A stretch of 6,823 bases of DNA, from the NCBI GenBank assembly GCA_020058145.1, contig JAGVEP010000340.1, positions 1 to 6,823 of the forward strand, written 5' to 3'. The translations under genes were made by a program, and so were the position numbers. Positions 1-5,953 of the stretch are shown here, one piece after another; position 1 is the first letter of the stretch, and the number at the start of each line of letters is the position of its first letter. Source of the DNA: Phycisphaerae bacterium (GTDB taxonomy: Bacteria > Planctomycetota > Phycisphaerae > UBA1845 > Fen-1342). Under the pieces are notes generated by a model. It was given only the letters and a program-made list of their open reading frames with translations. It ran no database searches and was not told the origin of the DNA.

Positions 1-709
1 CCAGGCAGACCGGTTGCCCGCCGCGGTCCGTGGCGTCCAGGACGAACAGCCCGGCGAGGGCGTCGCCGCCGTTGAGATGGCTGCGCTGCTGGGCCGCACT
101 CGCGCGGCGCTGCGACAGCTCCGCGAATTCGTCGCACTGCGCACGGGTGATGCCGAGCCCGGCACCATATTCGTCCGCCGTGAGCATCATGGCGGTCTGA
201 GCGAGGTCGTGGCGCAGCCCGGCGAGCAGACTGTCCTCAACCGTGCCGTCCTCCGTGAACTCCCAGAAGCTCGCCGCCGACTTCCGCGGGGCACGGATGA
301 TCTGCGGCGCCCGCGACATCGTTTCTGCCCCGACGCAGAGCGCGACGCGGGTCTCGTCGACCGTGTCCGGCAGGGCAATTTGCTGGAAGGCGTTAATCAC
401 CGTCTGCAACCCCGACCCGCAGATGCGCTGGACGAGCAGCCCGGGCGTTTCGATCGGCAGGCGACACCGCAGCGCCACGTTGCGCGGGAAATAAATGTCC
501 TGCGCGCCGGGCGCCGTGAACTGGTACACGTTGGCGCCGATGACCGTGTCGATCCGCTCCCGCGCGATGCCGCTACGCCGGATGGCTTCCTCGCCGGCCA
601 GCACGCCCAGGTCTTCCGCCGAAAACCGGCTGAGCGTACCGCACTTGAGCCCGACGGGCGTGCGCGCGGCGCCGGCAATGACGACCTGAGGATAGTCGTT
701 ACGCTTCAC
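1..709 (-). CDS. Second thiolase (acetyl-CoA C-acyltransferase family), 3' end outside the window
   Basis: The frame is open from the GTG at 709 to the window edge and encodes 236 residues, a little over half of a typical 390-400 residue thiolase. The N-terminus reads VVIAGAARTPVG (9-20), the family's opening. The acylated nucleophile is Cys97 in RICGSGLQ. CVGAETMSRAP (125-135) corresponds to the usual GGxExMS block, and ITRAQCDEFAELSQRRA (187-203) matches the ISRExQDxxAxxSxxxA segment. The C-terminal NEAF, GHP and CxG motifs lie beyond the window. The GTG start is well supported: the only in-frame codons between it and the ligase's TGA are TGC, ACG, AAG, GAA, GGT, CAG and CCT, and a strong ribosome binding site lies 7 bases upstream. 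It diverges from the thiolase at the other end of the window (GAETMS against GGMDSMS), so it is not a recent duplicate. It probably performs a separate cleavage in the same pathway or takes a different acyl chain. Confidence 0.93.
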   Translation of the reverse strand, partial: MKRNDYPQVVIAGAARTPVGLKCGTLSRFSAEDLGVLAGEEAIRRSGIARERIDTVIGANVYQFTAPGAQDIYFPRNVALRCRLPIETPGLLVQRICGSGLQTVINAFQQIALPDTVDETRVALCVGAETMSRAPQIIRAPRKSAASFWEFTEDGTVEDSLLAGLRHDLAQTAMMLTADEYGAGLGITRAQCDEFAELSQRRASAAQQRSHLNGGDALAGLFVLDATDRGGQPVCL

Positions 710-716
710 AGGCTGA

Positions 717-724
717 CCTTCCTT
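717..724 (-). promoter_or_regulatory. Strong ribosome binding site for the GTG-started thiolase
   Basis: AAGGAAGG on the minus strand ends 7 bases before the GTG at 709. It lies entirely in the 21-base gap after the ligase stop and decides the start, because no other ATG, GTG or TTG is in frame after the ligase's TGA. Confidence 0.7.
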
Positions 725-730
725 CGTGCA

Positions 731-3700
731 TCAGACCTCGATGACCTCAGCCCCAGGGTGCGCGGAAAACAACGCGTCGATCTGGCGCTGAAAATTGTTC
801 ACGACCACCTTGCGCACCAGCTTTCCCGAAGGGGTCAGCTCACCGCTCTCCACCGAGGGTTCACGGTCGGCCAGCACGGCCCGTCGGATGCGCTCATACT
901 TGGTCTCGATCAGCGGATTCACCCGCCGCAGCTCGTCGGCATACAGCTTCAGCACGGCCGGGGCTTGCAGCAGGCCCGCCGGGTTCACCTGGTGCTCCGT
1001 GGCCCACGTCCGCAGGTGGTCGCGGTTGGGGTAGATCAACGCGCCCACGAAATCCTTGCCGCTCCCCAGGGCGATCGCCAGGCTGACAAACGGTGATTCG
1101 TTCACCAGCACGGTCTCGATGCGAAGTGGATGCGTCTTCTCGCCGGTGGTGAGCTTGAACGTCCCGTCCTTGCGGCCCAGGAGGCGCAGCCCGTGCTTCG
1201 TGAACTCGCCCAGATCGCCGGTCCGGAACCAGCCGTCCTCGCCGAGCACGTGCGCGGTGGCCTCCTCATCGTCGAGGTAGCCCTCCATGACATTTGGCCC
1301 CTTGACGACGATTTCCTGCTCACTATCGATACGGATCGTGACGCCCGGGAGCGGGAACCCCACGTAGCCGCTCTGCCAAGCGGTGTCCTTCGTCGTGGCC
1401 GTGATGCAGGGCGCTGTCTCGGTCAGGCCCCACCCTTCCAGCACCGGAATGCCGCGCTCGCGATAGGCCGCGGCGACGTGCGCCGGTAACGGTGCCCCGG
1501 CGGTGAAAACCAGGCGCAACCGGCCCCCGAACAGGATGTCGGCCACCTCGCGACGTTCGCGGCAGCAGCCCACGAGCAAATCGTGGATGCGCGGCACGCT
1601 GAAGAAAATCGACGGGTCGAAGAGCTTCCAGTTTTCGATCAGCCGGTCGAGGTCTTTGCCCCGCGAGTCGTCGAGGCACAGCTCGCAGCCGTTGTAGAGC
1701 GACATGAAGCGCTCGAAGAGGCCGCCGAAGCTGTGGTGCCAGGGCAGGTAGTTCATGTACACGTCGTGCTCGTTCACGTCCCACATGAGCGACATGGCTT
1801 TCTGTTGCGAGATCAGATGCCGGTGGCACAGGCGCACGCCCTTGGGAGCGCCGGTGGTCCCCGATGTGTACATGATGACGCACAAGTCGTCCGGCCGGAC
1901 GGCGGCGATCTGCTCCTCCAGGCGCTGTTCGGAGACCCCGCCTGCGGCGGTGAGCGTGGCGAAAGCCAGCGCCCCCCAGCGCCCGCACTGGGCGTCGAAG
2001 TCCATGCAGTAGATCTTCTCGACGTACGGGTGCTGGTTCCGCTTCAGCTTGTCGAGCTGGTGCCGGCCGGAAACCACGATGCAGCGCGGCCGGGTACGTT
2101 CCAGCACATAGCTGACCTTTTGCGGCGTGTGGTCGGCGAAGATCGGCACCGTCACCGCCCCGATCGACATTGCCGCCAGTTCGAACAGGAACATCTCGGC
2201 CCGGTTCTCCGAGAGCATGGCGATGCGGTCGCCATGCCGGATGCCCTGCTCCAGCAGGTGCCGGGCAATTTGAAAGGTCGTCGCGGCAAACTCCCGCCAG
2301 GTCAGCGCCGCGGGTTCGTTCTTCTGACGGTAGCGTAGGTACACCTTTTCAGGCGCCCGCCGGGCCCGGTCGCGCAAGAGCACGCCGAACGAGGGCTCGA
2401 AGCTCCCGAGCGGCAACGGATGGGTGTGTTCCTCGCCTAGTTTCTTGATGCCGATCCGGTCATCGAGCCCGGCGGCCGTGGTCTGGCAGTACGCCAGGCA
2501 GGAATCGCGCAGCAGTTCCTTGGACAAAGCGAAGCGCTCTTCGGCCGATTTGTAGGGGTAGACCGTGTTGTCCGGGTCCAGACCGAGCCGCCGCCGCACG
2601 AGGTACGAGGCCGTGAAGTAGATCAGATTCGTGGCCAGTTCCTTGATGTGCGAGCAGCCCACGTGCCCGCCCACCCGCCGGGCCACCTCGCTGAGCACGC
2701 CGCGCTCGATTTTCAGGCCCACGAGGCGATCGGCGATGGGTTCGATCCCGCGGCACACCGGAAAGGGGGCGCGGATCATTTCCAGTTTGCTGTAACTGAC
2801 CTGCTCGTCCGGCACATAAATGCCGAGCTCCAGCTTGATCAGGTGATCGTTGTCCAGCATCGTGCCGACCAGGATGAGCTCGTCCGTGCCGCCCTCGTAC
2901 AACTCGATCCCGAAGTTTCTCTGTCCGACCAGTCTCATCTTGCCTGTCCTCGACCCCGTCGCGGCGTGCTGCGCCCGGTGCTGAATGGCCCGCGCCATGG
3001 CCGCCTGGACCTGGCGTTTCAAGGACTCGAAGAGGGCCTGCTCACGCGCCAGGCCCGCGTTGGCAGCGTACCGGCCCAGCGGCGTCAGCAGCCACTCCTC
3101 GGTCGAGAAAAGCTGAACACTGCGCAGATCCCCGGCGAGGGCGTCGCGGAAGGTCTTCAGCGAACTGGTTATGTGCTCCGCGTGTGCCAGGATCGTGGCG
3201 CGGTGCGCAGACCAAATCTCTTCATAACGAGCAGCGGGCGGGTATGCGCCCGTGGCCTGGCCGACCGTGAACACGGCCCGCGTGATCTGCTCGACGAACT
3301 CGGCCCGCGCGGGGTCCTTGCACAGGTCGCCCATACGCAAGTCGATCAGCTCGCCGTCCGGCTTGACCATGTGGATCAGGCCGCCGACGTTGAGCACGAT
3401 GGAGATCATCGCCTTGTCGAATTCGATCCGCGTGCCGGGCACGTCGCGCGCGTGGGTGTACGGATAGTTGTGGCCGGTCAGGATCGCTTCGACCCGCTGC
3501 CGCTCGAAGTCTCCACCGCCCGCGAACACGATCGAGCCGCGGCGCTCGAGCACGTAAACCGTCTGGGCGCCGCTGCCCCGCCGGCCGCCGGCTTGGAAGG
3601 AGACACCCCGGACCAGCCGCTCGAGCAGCCGCGCCCGCATCGCGTCGTCGACTGCCCCGAGGCGCTGCATCAGCATGGCCTCGTGCAACTGCTCGTCGTA

Positions 3701-4111
3701 CGTCCGGACGGTCTGCTCATACAGGATGCCGTTGGGCAGAATGAGGAGAATCGGCACCTCGCTGCGAATCTGGGCGGCCGACGCCAGACGCCCGCGCGCG
3801 ACCAGGCTCTCGAGAAAGCGAAGCAGCTCGGCGGTGAGCAGGGTTAACTGATCGGGGTTGCAGCAGACCAAAAGCAGTTCAGGCAGGTGGTCGCGCGCAT
3901 CGACTTCCAGCAGGTTGGCGAAGATACGGCCGTTAAGCGGGACCGAGCGCAGCCTGCCCTGGTCGTCGAGATTCAGCGCACCGGCCTGCTTGAGCGGCTG
4001 CGTGATCCCATCGCCACTCCGGCCGATGAAGCCATCGCCGCCCGCGTGCACGAAGAAGGCGACGCCCAGCGCCCCTGGCGGGTGGATTCCCAGTTCGCCT
4101 TCGTGGAGCAT
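731..4111 (-). CDS. Three-module fusion: ketopantoate-reductase-like + DUF2889-like + long-chain-type acyl-CoA synthetase (AMP-forming)
   Basis: This single 1126-residue open frame has no internal stop. Residues about 1-375 resemble ketopantoate reductase (ApbA/PanE). Residues about 392-510 resemble DUF2889, a family of unknown function. Residues about 570-1115 form an adenylate-forming acyl-CoA synthetase that activates a carboxylic acid with ATP and CoA. Ligase motifs are intact: YTSGTTGAPKG (748-758, phosphate loop), GWGLTETAP (893-901), DGWFRTGDLG (959-968), GRKDGTFKLTTGE (979-991), and LTPSGKLVRK with the adenylation Lys at 1097. The linker, the YERIRR segment and the LTPSGK ending suggest the long-chain (FAA1/FadD15-like) group rather than benzoate-CoA ligases. 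The usual length of such ligases is about 550-650, so roughly 500 residues are extra. No signal peptide or clear membrane segment is seen. The ATG at 4111 lies 14 bases after the dehydrogenase stop, with AGGAG upstream. The ligase call is secure; the substrate is unknown, and an alicyclic or fatty acid is inferred from the neighbours. Confidence 0.95.
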   Translation of the reverse strand: MLHEGELGIHPPGALGVAFFVHAGGDGFIGRSGDGITQPLKQAGALNLDDQGRLRSVPLNGRIFANLLEVDARDHLPELLLVCCNPDQLTLLTAELLRFLESLVARGRLASAAQIRSEVPILLILPNGILYEQTVRTYDEQLHEAMLMQRLGAVDDAMRARLLERLVRGVSFQAGGRRGSGAQTVYVLERRGSIVFAGGGDFERQRVEAILTGHNYPYTHARDVPGTRIEFDKAMISIVLNVGGLIHMVKPDGELIDLRMGDLCKDPARAEFVEQITRAVFTVGQATGAYPPAARYEEIWSAHRATILAHAEHITSSLKTFRDALAGDLRSVQLFSTEEWLLTPLGRYAANAGLAREQALFESLKRQVQAAMARAIQHRAQHAATGSRTGKMRLVGQRNFGIELYEGGTDELILVGTMLDNDHLIKLELGIYVPDEQVSYSKLEMIRAPFPVCRGIEPIADRLVGLKIERGVLSEVARRVGGHVGCSHIKELATNLIYFTASYLVRRRLGLDPDNTVYPYKSAEERFALSKELLRDSCLAYCQTTAAGLDDRIGIKKLGEEHTHPLPLGSFEPSFGVLLRDRARRAPEKVYLRYRQKNEPAALTWREFAATTFQIARHLLEQGIRHGDRIAMLSENRAEMFLFELAAMSIGAVTVPIFADHTPQKVSYVLERTRPRCIVVSGRHQLDKLKRNQHPYVEKIYCMDFDAQCGRWGALAFATLTAAGGVSEQRLEEQIAAVRPDDLCVIMYTSGTTGAPKGVRLCHRHLISQQKAMSLMWDVNEHDVYMNYLPWHHSFGGLFERFMSLYNGCELCLDDSRGKDLDRLIENWKLFDPSIFFSVPRIHDLLVGCCRERREVADILFGGRLRLVFTAGAPLPAHVAAAYRERGIPVLEGWGLTETAPCITATTKDTAWQSGYVGFPLPGVTIRIDSEQEIVVKGPNVMEGYLDDEEATAHVLGEDGWFRTGDLGEFTKHGLRLLGRKDGTFKLTTGEKTHPLRIETVLVNESPFVSLAIALGSGKDFVGALIYPNRDHLRTWATEHQVNPAGLLQAPAVLKLYADELRRVNPLIETKYERIRRAVLADREPSVESGELTPSGKLVRKVVVNNFQRQIDALFSAHPGAEVIEV
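767..2404 (-). other. Module within the fusion: AMP-forming acyl-CoA synthetase domain
   Basis: Residues about 570-1115 of the fusion, beginning at SFGVLLRDRARRAPEKVYLRY, the usual opening of this family. All core motifs for adenylation and thioester formation are present (residues listed under the whole gene), including Lys1097 near the C-terminus. The NYLPWHHSFGGLFERFMSLY segment (787-806) matches the region that in long-chain synthetases reads LPLxHxFER and lines the acyl site. Its length of about 545 residues is that of a complete enzyme, so the upstream modules are additions rather than replacements. Confidence 0.9.
2582..2938 (-). other. Module within the fusion: DUF2889-like domain
   Basis: Residues about 392-510 of the fusion. 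A beta-rich first half (FGIELYEGG, ELILVGTMLDNDHLIKLELGIYV) leads to PFPVCRGI (449-456), then LVGLKIERGVLSEV (463-476) and GGHVGCSHIKELATNLIYF (481-499). The Cys (453), LVGL, and GC(S/T)H(I/L)xEL pattern is that of DUF2889 as I recall it, a family whose biochemical role I do not know. Conserved Cys453, Cys486 and His488 could form a metal or catalytic site; this is speculation. About 60 residues (511-570) link it to the ligase. Confidence 0.65.
2987..4111 (-). other. Module within the fusion: ketopantoate reductase (ApbA/PanE)-like oxidoreductase
   Basis: Residues 1-375 of the fusion. PPGALG (11-16) sits where PanE has the dinucleotide loop GxGxxG, but the first glycine is Pro11. PILLILPNGI (120-129) matches the strand carrying the conserved Asn (Asn98 in E. 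coli PanE, here Asn127). FDKAMISIVLNVGGLI (231-246) matches the start of the C-terminal helical domain, with Lys233 at the PanE Lys176 position and Asn241 eight residues later, as in PanE. SSLKTF (316-321) and STEEWLLTPLGRYA (336-349), then LFESLKRQ (360-367), match the C-terminal helix region; Glu338 would correspond to Glu256. The PanE numbering is from memory. Substrate and activity are unknown. The fold call is by motif only and is less certain than the ligase call. Confidence 0.65.
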
Positions 4112-4122
4112 GACCCACCAGA

Positions 4123-4127
4123 CTCCT
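4123..4127 (-). promoter_or_regulatory. Possible ribosome binding site for the fusion gene
   Basis: AGGAG on the minus strand overlaps the TAG stop of the dehydrogenase and lies 11 bases before the ATG at 4111. A second purine-rich stretch, GGTGGG, is nearer the start. Stop codon and binding site overlap, which suggests translational coupling between the two genes. Confidence 0.45.
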
Positions 4128-5148
4128 AGGGCAGCACGATGGAGCGGAGCGCGACGCCTTCCTTCATTACCGCGAAGGCCCGCTCGATCTCGCCCAAGGG
4201 AAAACGGTGCGTCACTTGCCGCTTCAGGTCAATCCGGCCCTGCTCGATCATGCGCAGCAGGGGCACGTAGTCCACCGGACGGCACCCCAGCGACCCCACT
4301 ATCTCAACCTCCTTGAACATGATCTTGCCGGCCACGATCGAAATCGCCTCGTGCGTGTACCCGACCACGCAGAGTCGCCCGCCGACGCGCAGGCACTCGA
4401 ACGCCTCCTCAATCGTGCGGGGATTGCCGATGACCTCCATCGCAATGTCCGCCCCGCCGGCCGTGAGCTTCTTAACTTCCTTGCTGACGCGCTCGACTTG
4501 CGTCGCGTTGATCGTGCGGGCGGCCCCGAACTCGGACGCCCACGCGAGCTTGCGTTCATTGATATCGACGGCGATCACGTACCCGCCCGCGGCCGCCGCC
4601 AACTGGATGGCGTTTATCCCCACCCCGCCACAACCGAAGATCACCACGGTGTCGCCTGGCTTCACCTGGGCGCGGTTCTTGACGGCATGGTACGGCGTGG
4701 AAATCGCGTCCGCGATGATGGCCGCTTCTTCCAGCGGAATCGCGTCTGGCAGCGCCAGCACGTCCTTCGCCGGCACCGCGACATACTCGGCATAGGCGCC
4801 GTCGAAATGATTGCCGAGCATCTGCATGTTGGCGCAGATGTTCTCGCGTCCCTGCCGGCACGCCGTACATCGGCCGCACGTCAGCACGGCCGGAATCAGC
4901 ACGCGCTGCCCCGGCTTGAGATGGCTCACGCGGGCGCCGATCTGTTCGACGATGCCCGACGCCTCATGCCCGAGCACGATCGGCGGCTTCTTGAACGTGG
5001 GCACGCCATGCTCGATATAGTGCAAATCCGTATGGCAAACGCCGCAGGCGGCGACTTTCACCAGGATCTGATCGTCGGTGATCCGCGGGACCGGGATGTC
5101 CTCGATCTTCAGTCCCTTCTCGCTGCCGTGGAATACTGCCGCCTTCAT
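4126..5148 (-). CDS. Zinc-type NAD-dependent alcohol dehydrogenase (MDR family), Had-like
   Basis: This is a medium-chain dehydrogenase/reductase of 340 residues. It probably oxidises a secondary alcohol with NAD+ in the cytoplasm. The N-terminal GroES-like domain carries GVCHTD (Cys38, His39) and GHEASG (His61, Glu62) of the catalytic zinc site. The structural zinc site is complete: Cys91, Cys94, Cys97 and Cys105. The Rossmann domain has the glycine loop GCGGVG (172-177) and Asp195 after the second beta strand, which favours NAD over NADP. The third catalytic-zinc position, often Cys, appears to be Asp147 in ADAISTPYHAV. That segment, together with VVGYT (261-265) and GSLGCRPVDY (285-294), resembles 6-hydroxycyclohex-1-ene-1-carbonyl-CoA dehydrogenase as I remember it. 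The Had assignment is inference; a general alcohol dehydrogenase is the alternative. The ATG at 5148 (MKAAVFHG) is chosen over the GTG at 5157 because the Shine-Dalgarno sequence fits only the ATG. The gene lies 29 bases after the hydratase and 14 before the ligase fusion. Confidence 0.93.
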   Translation of the reverse strand: MKAAVFHGSEKGLKIEDIPVPRITDDQILVKVAACGVCHTDLHYIEHGVPTFKKPPIVLGHEASGIVEQIGARVSHLKPGQRVLIPAVLTCGRCTACRQGRENICANMQMLGNHFDGAYAEYVAVPAKDVLALPDAIPLEEAAIIADAISTPYHAVKNRAQVKPGDTVVIFGCGGVGINAIQLAAAAGGYVIAVDINERKLAWASEFGAARTINATQVERVSKEVKKLTAGGADIAMEVIGNPRTIEEAFECLRVGGRLCVVGYTHEAISIVAGKIMFKEVEIVGSLGCRPVDYVPLLRMIEQGRIDLKRQVTHRFPLGEIERAFAVMKEGVALRSIVLP

Positions 5149-5156
5149 CGCTCGCA

Positions 5157-5165
5157 CCTTTCTCC
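5157..5165 (-). promoter_or_regulatory. Ribosome binding site that decides the dehydrogenase start
   Basis: GGAGAAAGG on the minus strand ends 8 bases before the ATG at 5148, an ideal spacing. The alternative GTG start at 5157 would overlap this element and have no other purine-rich site at a usual distance, so the ATG is preferred. Confidence 0.7.
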
Positions 5166-5177
5166 GCGCTCGGCCTG

Positions 5178-5948
5178 TTATGCGTGCGTCCAGCGCGGCG
5201 GGCGCTTTTCCATGAACGCTGCCAGCCCTTCGTGTACGTCTTTGAGCCGCATCAGCTCCCCCAGATACAGGCGCTCGACTTCATCGAGCCGCGCCAGAAT
5301 TCGTGTGCGCACCGCACCGACCGTCGCCCGTTTCGCCAGCCGCACAACTGGCCGCGACAGCTTGCGTACGCCGTCCAGATAGCGCTCCACCTGCTCTGCG
5401 AACCCTTCGACGGGGTAAACCTGGTTCACCAGACCAATCCGCTGCGCTTCCGGCGCCTCGATGACGCCGCCCAACACGTTTAGCTCGATTGCTTTCTTGA
5501 TCCCAATCTGCGGCGGCAGCACGCACGCCGCCACCGGCGGAAAAACGCCCACCTGAATCTCCGGCTGACCGAACTTGGCGCGTTCGGACGCCAGCACAAT
5601 GTCGCATGCAATGGCCAGTTCGCACCCGCCGCCCAGGGCCGCCCCATTGACGACCGCAATCGTCAAGGCATCGGTCGCCACCAGCTTCCGGCACACGCCG
5701 TGAAACTGGTGGATCATCTCATCGACCTTGTCGGCGGCGTGGTCGGCTATGTCCACGCCGGCACTGAACGCTTTGCCGCTTGCCCGGAGCACGAGCGCCG
5801 CCAGGTCGGCAGCGTTCAGCAACGTCTCCAGCAGCGCATTGAACTCGGTCACCATCGGAAGGTTGAGGACGTTCAGCGGCGGCCGATTCATCGTCACGGT
5901 CGCGATGCCGTCGGCCGTCTGCACCTCAAAGAACTGGTATGCGCTCAT
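5178..5948 (-). CDS. Enoyl-CoA hydratase/isomerase family protein, dienoyl-CoA hydratase (Dch)-like
   Basis: This is a crotonase-fold protein of 256 residues, the normal length for the family. It probably adds water to a double bond of an unsaturated acyl-CoA in the cytoplasm. The oxyanion-hole segments are FSAGVDI (61-67) and ALGGGCELA (104-112). The two hydratase glutamates are present: Glu110 in GGGCE and Glu130 in FGQPE, corresponding from family knowledge to Glu144 and Glu164 of rat crotonase. The usual GxGGTQRLPR segment is replaced by GVFPPVAACVLPPQIG (134-149). From memory this resembles cyclohexa-1,5-diene-1-carbonyl-CoA hydratase of the benzoyl-CoA pathway, so that is the preferred inference; a generic enoyl-CoA hydratase is the alternative. 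The C-terminus has the common EGLAAFMEKRPP motif. The ATG at 5948 (MSAYQFF) begins where homology begins. The frame stays open further upstream, but that stretch overlaps the thiolase coding region and is a shadow. Five bases separate it from the thiolase stop, suggesting translational coupling. Confidence 0.93.
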   Translation of the reverse strand: MSAYQFFEVQTADGIATVTMNRPPLNVLNLPMVTEFNALLETLLNAADLAALVLRASGKAFSAGVDIADHAADKVDEMIHQFHGVCRKLVATDALTIAVVNGAALGGGCELAIACDIVLASERAKFGQPEIQVGVFPPVAACVLPPQIGIKKAIELNVLGGVIEAPEAQRIGLVNQVYPVEGFAEQVERYLDGVRKLSRPVVRLAKRATVGAVRTRILARLDEVERLYLGELMRLKDVHEGLAAFMEKRPPRWTHA

Positions 5949-5953
5949 GGTGG

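Noticed and set aside
699..731. A ten-codon ATG frame overlapping the ligase stop (TGATG) and the thiolase start
   Set aside because: It could be a coupling mini-ORF, but it has no ribosome binding site of its own beyond the ligase coding end, and such overlaps arise easily by chance.
707..733. Read-through fusion of the ligase with the second thiolase, which share the same frame across a single TGA
   Set aside because: The thiolase has its own strong ribosome binding site and GTG start at the natural beginning of the domain, and nothing seen around the TGA suggests recoding.
14..1096. A 360-codon plus-strand open frame at the left edge
   Set aside because: It is antisense to the second thiolase and the end of the ligase, has low-complexity Arg-rich composition and no recognisable motif.
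2648..3847. A 399-codon plus-strand open frame opposite the fusion gene
   Set aside because: It is an antisense shadow produced by GC-rich codon use. Its translation is rich in Arg, His and Gln without recognisable motifs, while the minus strand carries clear domains throughout.
5149..5157. GTG at 5157 as the dehydrogenase start
   Set aside because: It overlaps the Shine-Dalgarno sequence that is well spaced for the ATG at 5148, and the family usually begins at MKA.
4207..5382. A 391-codon plus-strand open frame opposite the dehydrogenase and hydratase
   Set aside because: It covers two genes with unmistakable family motifs on the other strand and shows no domain of its own.
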